Below are positions 1 through 6,167 of a stretch of 13,432 nucleotides of DNA, one piece after another. The stretch's first letter is position 1; the number at the start of each line of letters is the position of its first letter. This stretch comes from an uncultured Collinsella sp. (lineage in GTDB: Bacteria; Actinomycetota; Coriobacteriia; Coriobacteriales; Coriobacteriaceae): NCBI GenBank assembly GCA_900542965.1, contig UQPY01000053.1, positions 1 to 13,432 of the forward strand, in the 5' to 3' direction. The position numbers and the translations under genes are program-made. The notes under the pieces are model-generated. The model did not search any database and was not told the DNA's origin. It saw only the letters and a program-made list of their open reading frames with translations.

Positions 1-28
1 AGGCCCTCGCGGCCTAGTCGCTATTTAG

Positions 29-100
29 GGCGTCCAAGATTTGGGACGCAGTTCAGTGCCGGGGAGGGTCTTTACGCGACTACAGGGTGGCATCGCGGTT
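29..100 (+). promoter_or_regulatory. 3' part of a T-box leader (antiterminator), orphan
   Basis: Bases 85-98 match the T-box core AGGGTGGNACCGCG with one change (ATCGCG for ACCGCG). The change is matched by the upstream strand: CGCGA at 75-79 pairs perfectly with TCGCG at 93-97, so the antiterminator helix is kept. A further stem (GCGTCC with GGGACGC) lies just upstream at about 29-48. In the T-box family the TGGN bulge pairs with the 3' NCCA end of uncharged tRNA. Here N is C, which would suit a tRNA with discriminator G (for example Ser, Trp, Asn or Asp). The specifier loop would lie before the window, so the amino acid cannot be read. No competing terminator and no synthetase or amino-acid gene follows: the next gene is an ATPase and then coaX on the other strand. 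The leader therefore looks cut off from its gene. Confidence 0.6.
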
Positions 101-141
101 CTATTCCTCAAAATTGAAAATATTTCGATTTTGAGGAATAG
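101..141. repeat. 41-bp palindrome, copy 1 (upstream of ATPase gene)
   Basis: Outer arms CTATTCCTCAAAA and TTTTGAGGAATAG (13 bp) are perfectly complementary, and the inner bases ATTGAAA / TTTCGAT also pair with one G-T wobble, so nearly the whole unit folds into one long AT-rich hairpin or cruciform. It directly abuts the T-box core on the left. Two more copies with the same arms and the same 41-bp length occur at 187-227 and 1460-1500, around the ATPase gene. There is no T-run after it, so it does not look like a simple terminator. Confidence 0.9.
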
Positions 142-186
142 AATTAAGCCAGCTCGGCCTTTAACGAGGTATATTCGTTGCAGAGT

Positions 187-227
187 CTATTCCTCAAAAC
201 TGAATAATTTTCGTTTTTGAGGAATAG
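187..227. repeat. 41-bp palindrome, copy 2 (just upstream of ATPase gene)
   Basis: This copy has the same 13-bp arms as copy 1 (CTATTCCTCAAAA / TTTTGAGGAATAG), but the inner 15 bases differ at several positions and pair less well. It ends 26 bases before the ATPase start codon, so it would lie in the 5' leader of that gene or overlap its promoter. That position would suit an autoregulatory site; this is inference only. Confidence 0.9.
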
Positions 228-253
228 CGATAGAAGACCGCAGGGAGGCACCA

Positions 254-1450
254 ATGAAACTCATCAATAGAACGTCATATATGGACACGTTGACGAGCCT
301 TATTGGCGTACCGGACATCAAGGTCATAACGGGCATTCGCCGTAGCGGTAAGTCAAAATTGCTCGAGGCCCTCCGCGATTACGTGGAGGTAAATCTGTCC
401 AATTCGAATGTCATCCATATCAATTACAACCTCGACGAGTTCGAGAGCCTGCTCGAATATCATGCCCTGCTCGCCTATGTAAAAGAGCATCGAGTGTCCG
501 ACAAGCAAAACTTCCTGCTTATCGACGAGGTTCAGATGTGCGACGGCTTTGAACGCGCGATCAACAGCCTCCATGCATCCGAGCAGTACGATATTTTCAT
601 TACCGGATCGAACGCCTTTTTGCTGTCAAGCGACCTGTCGACGCTCTTTACGGGGCGCACGTTCGAGATCGAGGTTTTCCCATTCTCGTTTGAAGAGTAT
701 CGCTCCTATGGCGACGAGGGCGAGGTTGACCGCGACTTCGATGAGTACGCGAGAACCGGCGGTATGTCTGGCTCTTACCCTTATCCACTGCAGGAGCAGC
801 GCTATCAATATCTCTCCAACGTCTTTAAGACGCTCATTGTGAGAGATATCGTGCAGCGGCATAACGTGAGAAACGAATCGGCGCTGCTGCGCATTGCCGA
901 TTACATGATGGACAACGTCTCCAACATAACGTCGGCGCGCAACATTACGGATGTTTTGAACGCGGATGGGCTAAAGATAACGAACAAGACGGTCGGTGCG
1001 TACATGGGGTACCTGTGCGATGCGTTTGCCTTCTATAAAGTTCGTCGATATGACATTCGCGGCAAGAAATACCTTAAGAGCGGCGAGAAGTATTACCTGG
1101 CAGACCACGCGTTCAAATACGCACTGCTCGGTACACGCGATATGGACTGGGGTCGCGTGTACGAGAACATGGTGGCAATCGAGCTGCTGCGCCGCGGATA
1201 TGAGGTATACGTCGGTGTGCTCTATAAAAAGGAAATAGACTTTGTGGCAATCAAGCGAAGCGAGAAGCTCTACATTCAGGTGAGCGACGACATCAGCTCG
1301 GATAAGACGTTTGAACGCGAGATTTCGCCACTGCTGAGCATTGGCGATGCGTATCCCAAGATGATTCTTGCCCGCACGCATCACGAGGCCACGGATCGCG
1401 ATGGGGTGCAGATCGTGGACCTGGCGAGGTGGTTGTGCGGCGAGGCTTAG
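254..1450 (+). CDS. AAA_14/DUF4143-type ATP-binding protein
   Basis: This is a 398-residue ATPase of the widespread AAA_14 plus DUF4143 family, whose cellular role is not established. The N-terminal P-loop domain has a Walker A motif GIRRSGKS at residues 27-34, Walker B LLIDEVQ at 88-94 (D91, E92), a sensor-like TGSN at 117-120 and a GR pair at 134-135. The C-terminal part has the DUF4143 pattern ENMVAIELLRRG (304-315), then EID at 327-329 and IQV at 341-343. This resembles the acidic-residue layout of PD-(D/E)XK nuclease folds, although the usual lysine position is replaced (Q342-V343), so nuclease activity is doubtful. GGGAGG at 243-248 sits 5 bases before the ATG and supports the start. 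The gene stands alone, is clearly less G+C rich than the genes around it, and is bracketed by copies of a 41-bp palindrome. These traits suggest horizontal acquisition as a unit. Confidence 0.9.
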   Translation: MKLINRTSYMDTLTSLIGVPDIKVITGIRRSGKSKLLEALRDYVEVNLSNSNVIHINYNLDEFESLLEYHALLAYVKEHRVSDKQNFLLIDEVQMCDGFERAINSLHASEQYDIFITGSNAFLLSSDLSTLFTGRTFEIEVFPFSFEEYRSYGDEGEVDRDFDEYARTGGMSGSYPYPLQEQRYQYLSNVFKTLIVRDIVQRHNVRNESALLRIADYMMDNVSNITSARNITDVLNADGLKITNKTVGAYMGYLCDAFAFYKVRRYDIRGKKYLKSGEKYYLADHAFKYALLGTRDMDWGRVYENMVAIELLRRGYEVYVGVLYKKEIDFVAIKRSEKLYIQVSDDISSDKTFEREISPLLSIGDAYPKMILARTHHEATDRDGVQIVDLARWLCGEA

Positions 1451-1455
1451 CAAAA

Positions 1456-1504
1456 AATCCTATTCCTCAAAACTGAAAAATTTTCGATTTTGAGGAATAG
1501 GATT
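1456..1504. repeat. 41-bp palindrome, copy 3 (downstream of ATPase gene)
   Basis: The 41-bp core is at 1460-1500, starting 10 bases after the ATPase stop codon. Here the perfect arms extend to 17 bp (1456-1472 with 1488-1504, AATCC...GGATT). It is nearest to copy 2 or copy 1 depending on position in the loop. It also lies between two convergent genes (ATPase on plus, coaX on minus) and could stop transcription from either side, but no long T-run follows it. Confidence 0.9.
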
Positions 1505-1535
1505 GGCGGCTGGTTGCTGCGACCTGGCGTTTACT

Positions 1536-2309
1536 CTATCCCAGCTCCTGCATGCGGCGGTAGATTTCGCAGATGCCCTTGATGGTGAGCTGGCCGTCGA
1601 CCACGTCGAAGGCGTCGGTCGAATCGGCGACGATGCTGGCGAGGCCGCCCGTGGCGATGACGGTGACGTCCTCGCGCCCCAGCTCGCGCTTCATGCGCGC
1701 GACCAGGCCCTCGGCCATGGCGGCGGCGCCCGTTACGGCACCGACCTTGATGCACTCCTCGGTATCGCGGCCGATGGCGTGCTCGGGTGCCTCGAGCGGA
1801 ACGCTGGCGAGCTTGGCGGCGCGGGCGGCAAGCGCGTCCATAGAGATGCGGATGCCCGGCGCGATCGCTCCACCAATGTAGTAACCGTCCTCGTCGATGA
1901 CATCGATGTTGGTCGCGGTGCCAAAGTCCACCACGATTGCCGGGGCGCCGTAGAAGGTCTCGGCGGCGACGGCATTGGCGATGCGGTCCGCACCCACGGC
2001 TTGGGGGCGCGCCGCACGCAGCTTGGTCACGACGGCGGTCTGCGGGCCGATGACGATGGCGTCTGCCGCGATGCGGTCGGCCACGGCGTGCCACTCGCGC
2101 GAGAGCTGTGGCACCACGCCGGCAAAGGCAATCGCGTCGACCGCGCTGAGCGAGAGGTCGTACATCTTAAAGAAGCCCATCAGGCGCACGTGGATCTCGT
2201 CGGCGGTATAGGAGCGGTCGGTGGGCATGCGCCACGACTGCACCAGCTTGTCTCCATCAAACAGACCCATAGCCGTCTGCGTGTTTCCCATATCGATAGC
2301 GAGCAGCAT
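1536..2309 (-). CDS. coaX: Type III pantothenate kinase CoaX
   Basis: CoaX phosphorylates pantothenate, the first step of coenzyme A synthesis. The 257-residue product is normal for the family. It starts MLLAIDMGNTQTAMGLFDG, containing the DxGNT phosphate-binding motif of the ASKHA fold. It continues with GVVPQLSREW, a G-A-D-R segment within PQAVGADRIANAV, VVDFGTATNID and GGAIAPGI, and ends with ATGGLA, all hallmarks of type III enzymes. An in-frame ATG at 2330 would add seven residues, but the ATG at 2309 is preferred because GGGAG lies six bases upstream of it and family members begin at MLL-type starts. The gene is divergent from the initiator tRNA and convergent with the ATPase gene. No other CoA gene is beside it. 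Confidence 0.96.
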   Translation of the reverse strand: MLLAIDMGNTQTAMGLFDGDKLVQSWRMPTDRSYTADEIHVRLMGFFKMYDLSLSAVDAIAFAGVVPQLSREWHAVADRIAADAIVIGPQTAVVTKLRAARPQAVGADRIANAVAAETFYGAPAIVVDFGTATNIDVIDEDGYYIGGAIAPGIRISMDALAARAAKLASVPLEAPEHAIGRDTEECIKVGAVTGAAAMAEGLVARMKRELGREDVTVIATGGLASIVADSTDAFDVVDGQLTIKGICEIYRRMQELG

Positions 2310-2345
2310 GTCTACTCCCGGTGTTGGCATAAAAGGACGCGCACC

Positions 2346-2351
2346 ATTGTA
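2346..2351 (-). promoter_or_regulatory. possible -10 box for coaX
   Basis: Read on the minus strand, TACAAT (five of six consensus bases) lies 37 bases before the coaX start. No convincing -35 box is seen at 16-18 bases upstream, so this is a weak call. Confidence 0.3.
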
Positions 2352-2445
2352 TACGCGCCGTCGGCAGCGCTAGGCTGTGATTCGTTCACGGCGATATGGG
2401 CTGAGGGTTTTAAATATGAAGGAATTATGCTCTACGAGATTTTCC

Positions 2446-2474
2446 TTGCCGTTTACCGAACTCCCACGTAATAT
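2446..2474 (+). promoter_or_regulatory. promoter of the initiator tRNA gene
   Basis: TTGCCG (2446-2451) and TAATAT (2469-2474) are separated by 17 bases, and the tRNA begins 31 bases after the -10 box. This is a good sigma-70-type arrangement for a tRNA transcript, although each box matches only four of six consensus bases. Confidence 0.5.
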
Positions 2475-2505
2475 TCTTTCTTGCGCACATGAGGCGTCCA
2501 GACAT

Positions 2506-2582
2506 TGCGGGGTGGAGCAGTCTGGTAGCTCGCCGGGCTCATAACCCGGAGGTCGTAGGTTCAAATCCTGCCCCCGCGACCA
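2506..2582 (+). tRNA. initiator tRNA-fMet (CAT)
   Basis: This 77-base cloverleaf has an encoded CCA end (2580-2582). The anticodon loop CTCATAA reads CAT. Initiator-specific features are present: three consecutive G-C pairs at the base of the anticodon stem (GGG/CCC in CCGGG...CCCGG) and the A11-T24 pair in the D stem (GAGC/GCTC). The first acceptor position is T1 opposite G72, a wobble in place of the usual C1 x A72 mismatch, so the weak end pair typical of initiators is kept in another form. The T arm is GTAGG-TTCAAAT-CCTGC. The gene is transcribed alone, followed after about 10 bases by a terminator. Confidence 0.98.
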
Positions 2583-2591
2583 AGAACTTGC

Positions 2592-2621
2592 AGCTCGTCG
2601 GCCTAGCCGGCGAGCTTTTTT
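2592..2621 (+). terminator. rho-independent terminator of tRNA-fMet
   Basis: An 11-bp stem AGCTCGTCGGC / GCCGGCGAGCT (one G-T wobble) with a three-base loop is followed directly by TTTTTT. Confidence 0.92.
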
Positions 2622-2669
2622 GTTATTTCGGGACCGTGCTTTCGGTCCAATTCTCAACCTCTCAAACAA

Positions 2670-2970
2670 GATCTCGATCTGTAACATCTAGACCCGATTT
2701 GGACGGCTAGGTGTTACAGATCGAGATGTTGAGTTCCCGCCCGGACGGTTTGTCTAAATCTGTAACACGAGGGACGGATTTTGCCGAGTTGTTGTTACAG
2801 ATTGAGATTTTCCGGCAGGCTAGATTGGCTTGTCTCGATCTGTAACAGGTGGAGGCCAAAAGTGGGTCTAGATGTTACAGATTGAGATTGTTGAGGATGG
2901 GCCGAGAGGAATGTCTCGATCTGTAACAGTAAGACCCAGTTTTGCCGCGTAACTGTTACAGATTGAGACA
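2670..2970. repeat. array of four inverted-repeat hairpin units, period 80-81 bp
   Basis: Four units lie at about 2670-2728, 2751-2809, 2831-2889 and 2912-2970. Each begins with a left arm like TGTCTCGATCTGTAACA and ends with a right arm like TGTTACAGATTGAGACA. In all four units the arms are separated by exactly 25 bases, and successive units by 21-22 bases. Unit 1 has a perfect 16-bp stem. The 25-base cores are not random: cores 1 and 4 and the reverse complement of core 3 share AGACCC followed by a T-rich stretch, and core 2 resembles core 4 (ATTTTGCCG, GTTTTGCCG). The array fills the gap between the tRNA terminator and the ene-reductase promoter region. No coding sequence fits. It is probably an expanded family of intergenic palindromes (REP/MITE-like); a structured RNA or multi-site operator is possible. 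Confidence 0.9.
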
Positions 2971-3110
2971 AACCGACGGGCCGCCCCGCCCCATCCGCCT
3001 GCCGCCACCTGATATTCGCCGATTTCCGTTGTGCCGCTGTGCCCCCATGCCATATCCTCTAGACAACTACGCGGCACCATCGCCGCCGCGCCTACAAGAG
3101 AGGAATGTCC

Positions 3111-5141
3111 ATGACCGCACCTGCATCCAAGCTGCTCCAGCCCATTACGGTTGGCCCCCTTGAGCTCAAAAACCGCATTATGTTCCCGCCGCTGACCACC
3201 GGCTACGAGGAGCGCGACGGTTCCATCGGCGAGCGCAGCCTGGCTTTTTACGAGCGCCTGGCCCGTGGCGGCGTGAGCTACATCGTCATCGGCGACGTCG
3301 CTCCCGTTATGACCGCAAGCCCCACGCCCAAGCTGGCGACCGACGCCCAGATCCCCACGTTTAAGGCCCTGGCCGACACCGTCCACAAGCACGGCGCCAA
3401 GGTCGCGCTGCAGCTGTTCCACCCCGAGTACGATGTGCCCGGTGTCGGCCGCATGGTCATGGGATCCATGGCCGCCGCCAAGGCCGCGCAGGAGGCCAAG
3501 GCCGCCGGCGACGAGGAAACCTTTGCCGCCAAGATGGCCGAGTCCAACGAGATCCGCAACCAGGCCTACGCCAAGCTGCATCACGACATGCAGCACTTTG
3601 TGAACGAGGCGAGCGTAGAGCAGCTCACCCAGATCAAGGAGGCCATCGCCGCCTCGGCCGCTCGCGCGCAGCAGGCCGGCATCGACGCCATCGAGGTCCA
3701 CGGCGACCGCTTGGTGGGTTCGCTGTGCTCGGCCATCCTCAACCAGCGCACCGACGAGTACGGTGGCTCGTTCGAGAACCGCGTCCGCTACGCGCTGGAG
3801 GTCGTCGCCGCCATTAAGGAAGCCGCGCCGCAGCTGATGGTGGAGTACAAGCTCCCCGTGATCATGGAGAACCCCGACGGCACGCCGCGCGGCAAGGGCG
3901 GCCTGCAGCCCGACGAGGCCTGCGAGTTCGCCAAGCTGCTCGAGGGCGCCGGCATCGACATGATCCAGGTCGCGCAGGCCAACCACACCGGCAACATGGG
4001 CGATACCATTCCGCCCATGGGCGCCATGCCCTACAACTGGACGCTGCCCGTGGCCGAGCGCGTCAAGGCCCTGGTCTCCGTGCCGGTGGCAACCGTCGGC
4101 CGTGTTGTCTCGGTCGAGGCCGGCGAGAAGATTCTGGAAGACGGCGCGGCCGACATCATCGCCTATGGCCGCTCGCTCATGTGCGACCCCGACATTGCGC
4201 TGAAGGCCGCTACGGGTGAGCCCATCCGCGAGTGCCTCAACTGCAACAAGGGCTGCGTCGACGCGATTCAAAATCGCAAGTACATCTCGTGCGTGCTCAA
4301 CGCCGAGAACGGCGACGAGGCGACCATCGCCATCAAGCCGGGCGAGGGCGACAAGAAGATCGCCGTGGTGGGCGGCGGTATTGCCGGCCTGGAGGCCGCA
4401 CGCGTGGCGGCCAAGCGCGGCTACGGTGTGACCGTCTACGAGGCGAGCGATCATCTGGGCGGCCAGATTGTGCTGGCGGCCGCGCCTCCGCGCAAGGACG
4501 AGATCATGCGCTCGGTTGAGTACTACGAGAAGATTCTGCCCGGCCTGGGCGTGAAGGTTGAGCTCAACCATGCCGCTACAGCTGAGGACCTCAACGCCGC
4601 CGACGCCGCGATTGTGGCTGTGGGCGCACACGACGTGGTCATCCCCGTTCCGGGCGCCGATTCGGAGAAGGTCGTCTCGAGCTGGGACGTGCTGGCCGGC
4701 AAGGTGGAGCTCAGCGGGCGCGTCGCCGTCATTGGCGGTGGCCTGGTGGGCACCGAGACTGCCGAGTACCTGCTGCAGCACGGCTGCGAGGTGGCGATCG
4801 TGGAGATGCTCGACAAGATTGCCGCGGGCGAGTCCGAGACCATTCTGCCGCTGATCATGAGCGACTTTGCCGAGCACAACGTGGAGCAGCACGTGAAGAC
4901 CCGTCTGACCGCCATTACCGACGAGGGCGTGGAGGCCATTCGCACTACCGAGGACGGCGCCGAGGAGCCGGTGAAGATCGCCTGCGATTACGTGGTGATG
5001 GCCGTGGGCTCCAAGGCCAACGCGTTTGACCTGGATGGCGTGACGGTGCCCGTGACCTGCGTGGGCGACTGCTCGGGCGAGCGCACCGCCGACATCGCGA
5101 GCGCCATTCGCACGGCATATCACGCGGCCAACGAGCTGTAG
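3111..5141 (+). CDS. FMN/FAD/4Fe-4S ene-reductase (FadH/BaiCD/2-enoate reductase family)
   Basis: This 676-residue NAD(P)H:flavin oxidoreductase would reduce an activated C=C bond; the substrate is unknown. Residues 1 to about 365 form an Old Yellow Enzyme TIM barrel for FMN (ITVGPLELKNRIMFPP near the start, RTDEYGGSFENR from 213). A 4Fe-4S motif follows with C375, C378, C382 and C394, the same CX2CX3CX11C spacing as in FadH. The C-terminal half has two dinucleotide folds, GGGIAG at 421-426 (FAD) and GGGLVG at 542-547 (NAD(P)H). Odd points are an Ala/Lys/Glu-rich helical insert at about 118-170, and HGDRLVGSLCS (197-207) where relatives have the proton-donating Tyr. An ATG at 3105 is in frame, but 3111 is preferred because AGAGGA ends six bases before it. 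The cytoplasmic enzyme may act as an electron sink in fermentation (inference). It is a single-gene transcript. Confidence 0.9.
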   Translation: MTAPASKLLQPITVGPLELKNRIMFPPLTTGYEERDGSIGERSLAFYERLARGGVSYIVIGDVAPVMTASPTPKLATDAQIPTFKALADTVHKHGAKVALQLFHPEYDVPGVGRMVMGSMAAAKAAQEAKAAGDEETFAAKMAESNEIRNQAYAKLHHDMQHFVNEASVEQLTQIKEAIAASAARAQQAGIDAIEVHGDRLVGSLCSAILNQRTDEYGGSFENRVRYALEVVAAIKEAAPQLMVEYKLPVIMENPDGTPRGKGGLQPDEACEFAKLLEGAGIDMIQVAQANHTGNMGDTIPPMGAMPYNWTLPVAERVKALVSVPVATVGRVVSVEAGEKILEDGAADIIAYGRSLMCDPDIALKAATGEPIRECLNCNKGCVDAIQNRKYISCVLNAENGDEATIAIKPGEGDKKIAVVGGGIAGLEAARVAAKRGYGVTVYEASDHLGGQIVLAAAPPRKDEIMRSVEYYEKILPGLGVKVELNHAATAEDLNAADAAIVAVGAHDVVIPVPGADSEKVVSSWDVLAGKVELSGRVAVIGGGLVGTETAEYLLQHGCEVAIVEMLDKIAAGESETILPLIMSDFAEHNVEQHVKTRLTAITDEGVEAIRTTEDGAEEPVKIACDYVVMAVGSKANAFDLDGVTVPVTCVGDCSGERTADIASAIRTAYHAANEL

Positions 5142-5153
5142 TTGAACATCGCG

Positions 5154-5191
5154 GCCGGGCGGGACGGTAGCACGGATCCGTCTCGCCCGGC
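5154..5191 (+). other. strong stem-loop after the ene-reductase gene
   Basis: A 14-bp stem GCCGGGCGGGACGG / CCGTCTCGCCCGGC with one wobble and a 10-base loop starts 12 bases after the stop codon. There is no T-run, so it may protect the 3' end of the mRNA or assist the terminator that follows. Confidence 0.7.
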
Positions 5192-5216
5192 TGTGTCCCG
5201 TCGGGTGTCAATCGGT

Positions 5217-5257
5217 GCGGGGCCTGCAAGCGCAGCAGGTCCCGCCCTTTTTGTTTT
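5217..5257 (+). terminator. rho-independent terminator of the ene-reductase gene
   Basis: An 11-bp stem GCGGGGCCTGC / GCAGGTCCCGC with a seven-base loop is followed by CCTTTTTGTTTT. Confidence 0.9.
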
Positions 5258-5581
5258 GCTCCGGTGGATGGCAATGCGCGGTAATCATGAGGAGTGAGGA
5301 CGTCTACTGCCTTGCAGATCACTCAAAATTATTGGGGGAGGGGTTAATAACTATATCCTCTATACCAAAGGATGTAAAGAGATGCCAATTTTGTTGACAA
5401 GCGAATGACGATTAGCTGCGAGTCAGCTACCAGCGTAAATAATCGATAAAGAAATGTCGTAATTTGGTGCCAAATGCCCAGATAACGCCGCGTCTACTTT
5501 AATTAACTGCTTTGAGCAAACAGTAAAATGCTACTATCTAACTTGCACGTAAGAAAGCAGATTAACGGTTAAGGCTAAGAA
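5258..5581. other. AT-rich intergenic region without a recognisable gene
   Basis: About 320 bases, clearly richer in A+T than the genes on both sides. No convincing coding sequence was found; the only open frame here starts inside the preceding terminator. Visible structure is small: TAGCTG/CAGCTA with a five-base loop at about 5413-5429, and ATTTGG/CCAAAT with two bases between at about 5462-5475. A consensus -35 box TTGACA at 5394 has no matching -10. Nearer the next gene, TAAAAT (5523-5528) and TACTAT (5532-5537) are candidate -10 boxes for the HTH gene, with TTGAGC at 5512-5517 as a possible -35 at non-ideal spacing. The promoter of the HTH gene is expected here but cannot be fixed. Confidence 0.6.
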
Positions 5582-5986
5582 GTGGCAGGTATGTCGGAAG
5601 CAACTAGGACTCGCACGCATGCGCCCGAGGTTAGACAGCGCGCCGTCGAGATCCTCCAAGAGGGGGTCGGTCATCGCGCCCTCGCCGCGGAGCTTGGCAT
5701 TCCCCAGGCCACGGCTCGTCAGTGGGCCCGCGCGTATGCTGTGGGCGGTGCCGACGCCGTTCTCAACGCCGGTTCGCATCATCACACCTATTCGTACGAC
5801 GTAAAGCTCGCTGTGGTTAAGGACCGTCTGGAAAACGGCTTGACGGTTCGCGAGGCCATGATCAAACACAAGATTCCCAGCGAGTCTTCGGTCAAGGCTT
5901 GGTGCCGTCAGTACCGCGAGAGCGGTGAGTCCGCACTGGTCGATAAGCCGCGCGGTCGCAAGCCGCGCGTTAAAAAGGCGGAATAG
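5582..5986 (+). CDS. tandem helix-turn-helix protein, transposase OrfA-like, stand-alone
   Basis: A small basic protein of 134 residues with two HTH segments. The first is at about 14-57 (EVRQRAVEIL...LAAELGIPQATARQWARAY), the second at about 68-118 (YDVKLAVVKDRLENG...IPSESSVKAWCRQY), and the tail is Lys/Arg-rich (KPRGRKPRVKKAE). This is the layout of the DNA-binding OrfA of IS3/IS150-type elements. However, no OrfB with a DDE catalytic domain follows, no terminal inverted repeats were found, and the gene has its own terminator. It may be an OrfA remnant or a domesticated DNA-binding regulator. The start is uncertain: GTG at 5582 has AAGG seven bases upstream, while ATG at 5591 (three residues shorter) is a more usual start codon with only a poorly spaced GGCAGG. 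Confidence 0.75.
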   Translation: MAGMSEATRTRTHAPEVRQRAVEILQEGVGHRALAAELGIPQATARQWARAYAVGGADAVLNAGSHHHTYSYDVKLAVVKDRLENGLTVREAMIKHKIPSESSVKAWCRQYRESGESALVDKPRGRKPRVKKAE

Positions 5987-5998
5987 CAAACGGGATGG

Positions 5999-6024
5999 TG
6001 CGCCCACAGGGGCGCATTTTTCTT
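5999..6024 (+). terminator. rho-independent terminator of the HTH gene
   Basis: A 7-bp GC stem TGCGCCC / GGGCGCA with a four-base loop is followed by TTTTTCTT, 13 bases after the stop codon. It separates the HTH gene from the hydrogenase operon. Confidence 0.88.
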
Positions 6025-6110
6025 GCCGCCCCTCTACTCCAATGCGGACAGGCTCCTTGCCTCGTACGCCTAAAACTCCCCAGTTGACCGAAAACCTGCC
6101 GCTGCTGCTC

Positions 6111-6139
6111 CTCAATTGAGCTATAACGTTAAACAATTG
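6111..6139 (+). promoter_or_regulatory. possible promoter/operator region of the ech operon
   Basis: TATAAC (6122-6127, five of six bases of the -10 consensus) lies about 40 bases before the start codon, between a 10-bp palindrome CTCAATTGAG (6111-6120) and another CAATTG (6134-6139). No good -35 box is seen at the right distance; TTGACC at 6084-6089 is too far. The paired CAATTG sites may bind a regulator. This is the only non-coding stretch long enough to hold the operon promoter. Confidence 0.3.
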
Positions 6140-6167
6140 CAGCGTTTTTGCATGGGGGAGTGATGGT

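Noticed and set aside
1456..1504. Ordinary shared terminator between ATPase and coaX
   Set aside because: The stem is long but AT-rich and lacks a T-run, and near-identical copies upstream of the gene show that it is a repeat family and not simply a terminator.
1503..2471. 322-residue plus-strand open frame
   Set aside because: It is antisense to coaX, whose motifs are unmistakable, and its own translation has no domain features.
2370..2687. Minus-strand open frame giving a peptide with GQDLNLRPPGYEPGELPDC
   Set aside because: This is the well-known false protein made by reading the complement of the initiator tRNA gene; it overlaps the tRNA completely.
2670..2970. A CRISPR array
   Set aside because: The spacing is regular, but the repeats alternate in orientation, differ from one another, and the cores are related to each other instead of being unique spacers. 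No cas gene is in the window.
2868..5123. 751-residue minus-strand open frame
   Set aside because: It is the antisense shadow of the GC-rich ene-reductase gene, has His/Gly/Ala/Arg-biased composition and no domain motifs.
5215..5397. 60-residue plus-strand open frame
   Set aside because: It starts inside the terminator hairpin of the ene-reductase gene and has no ribosome binding site or recognisable domain.
5394..5422. Promoter based on TTGACA
   Set aside because: The -35 box is perfect, but no -10-like sequence lies 15-19 bases downstream.
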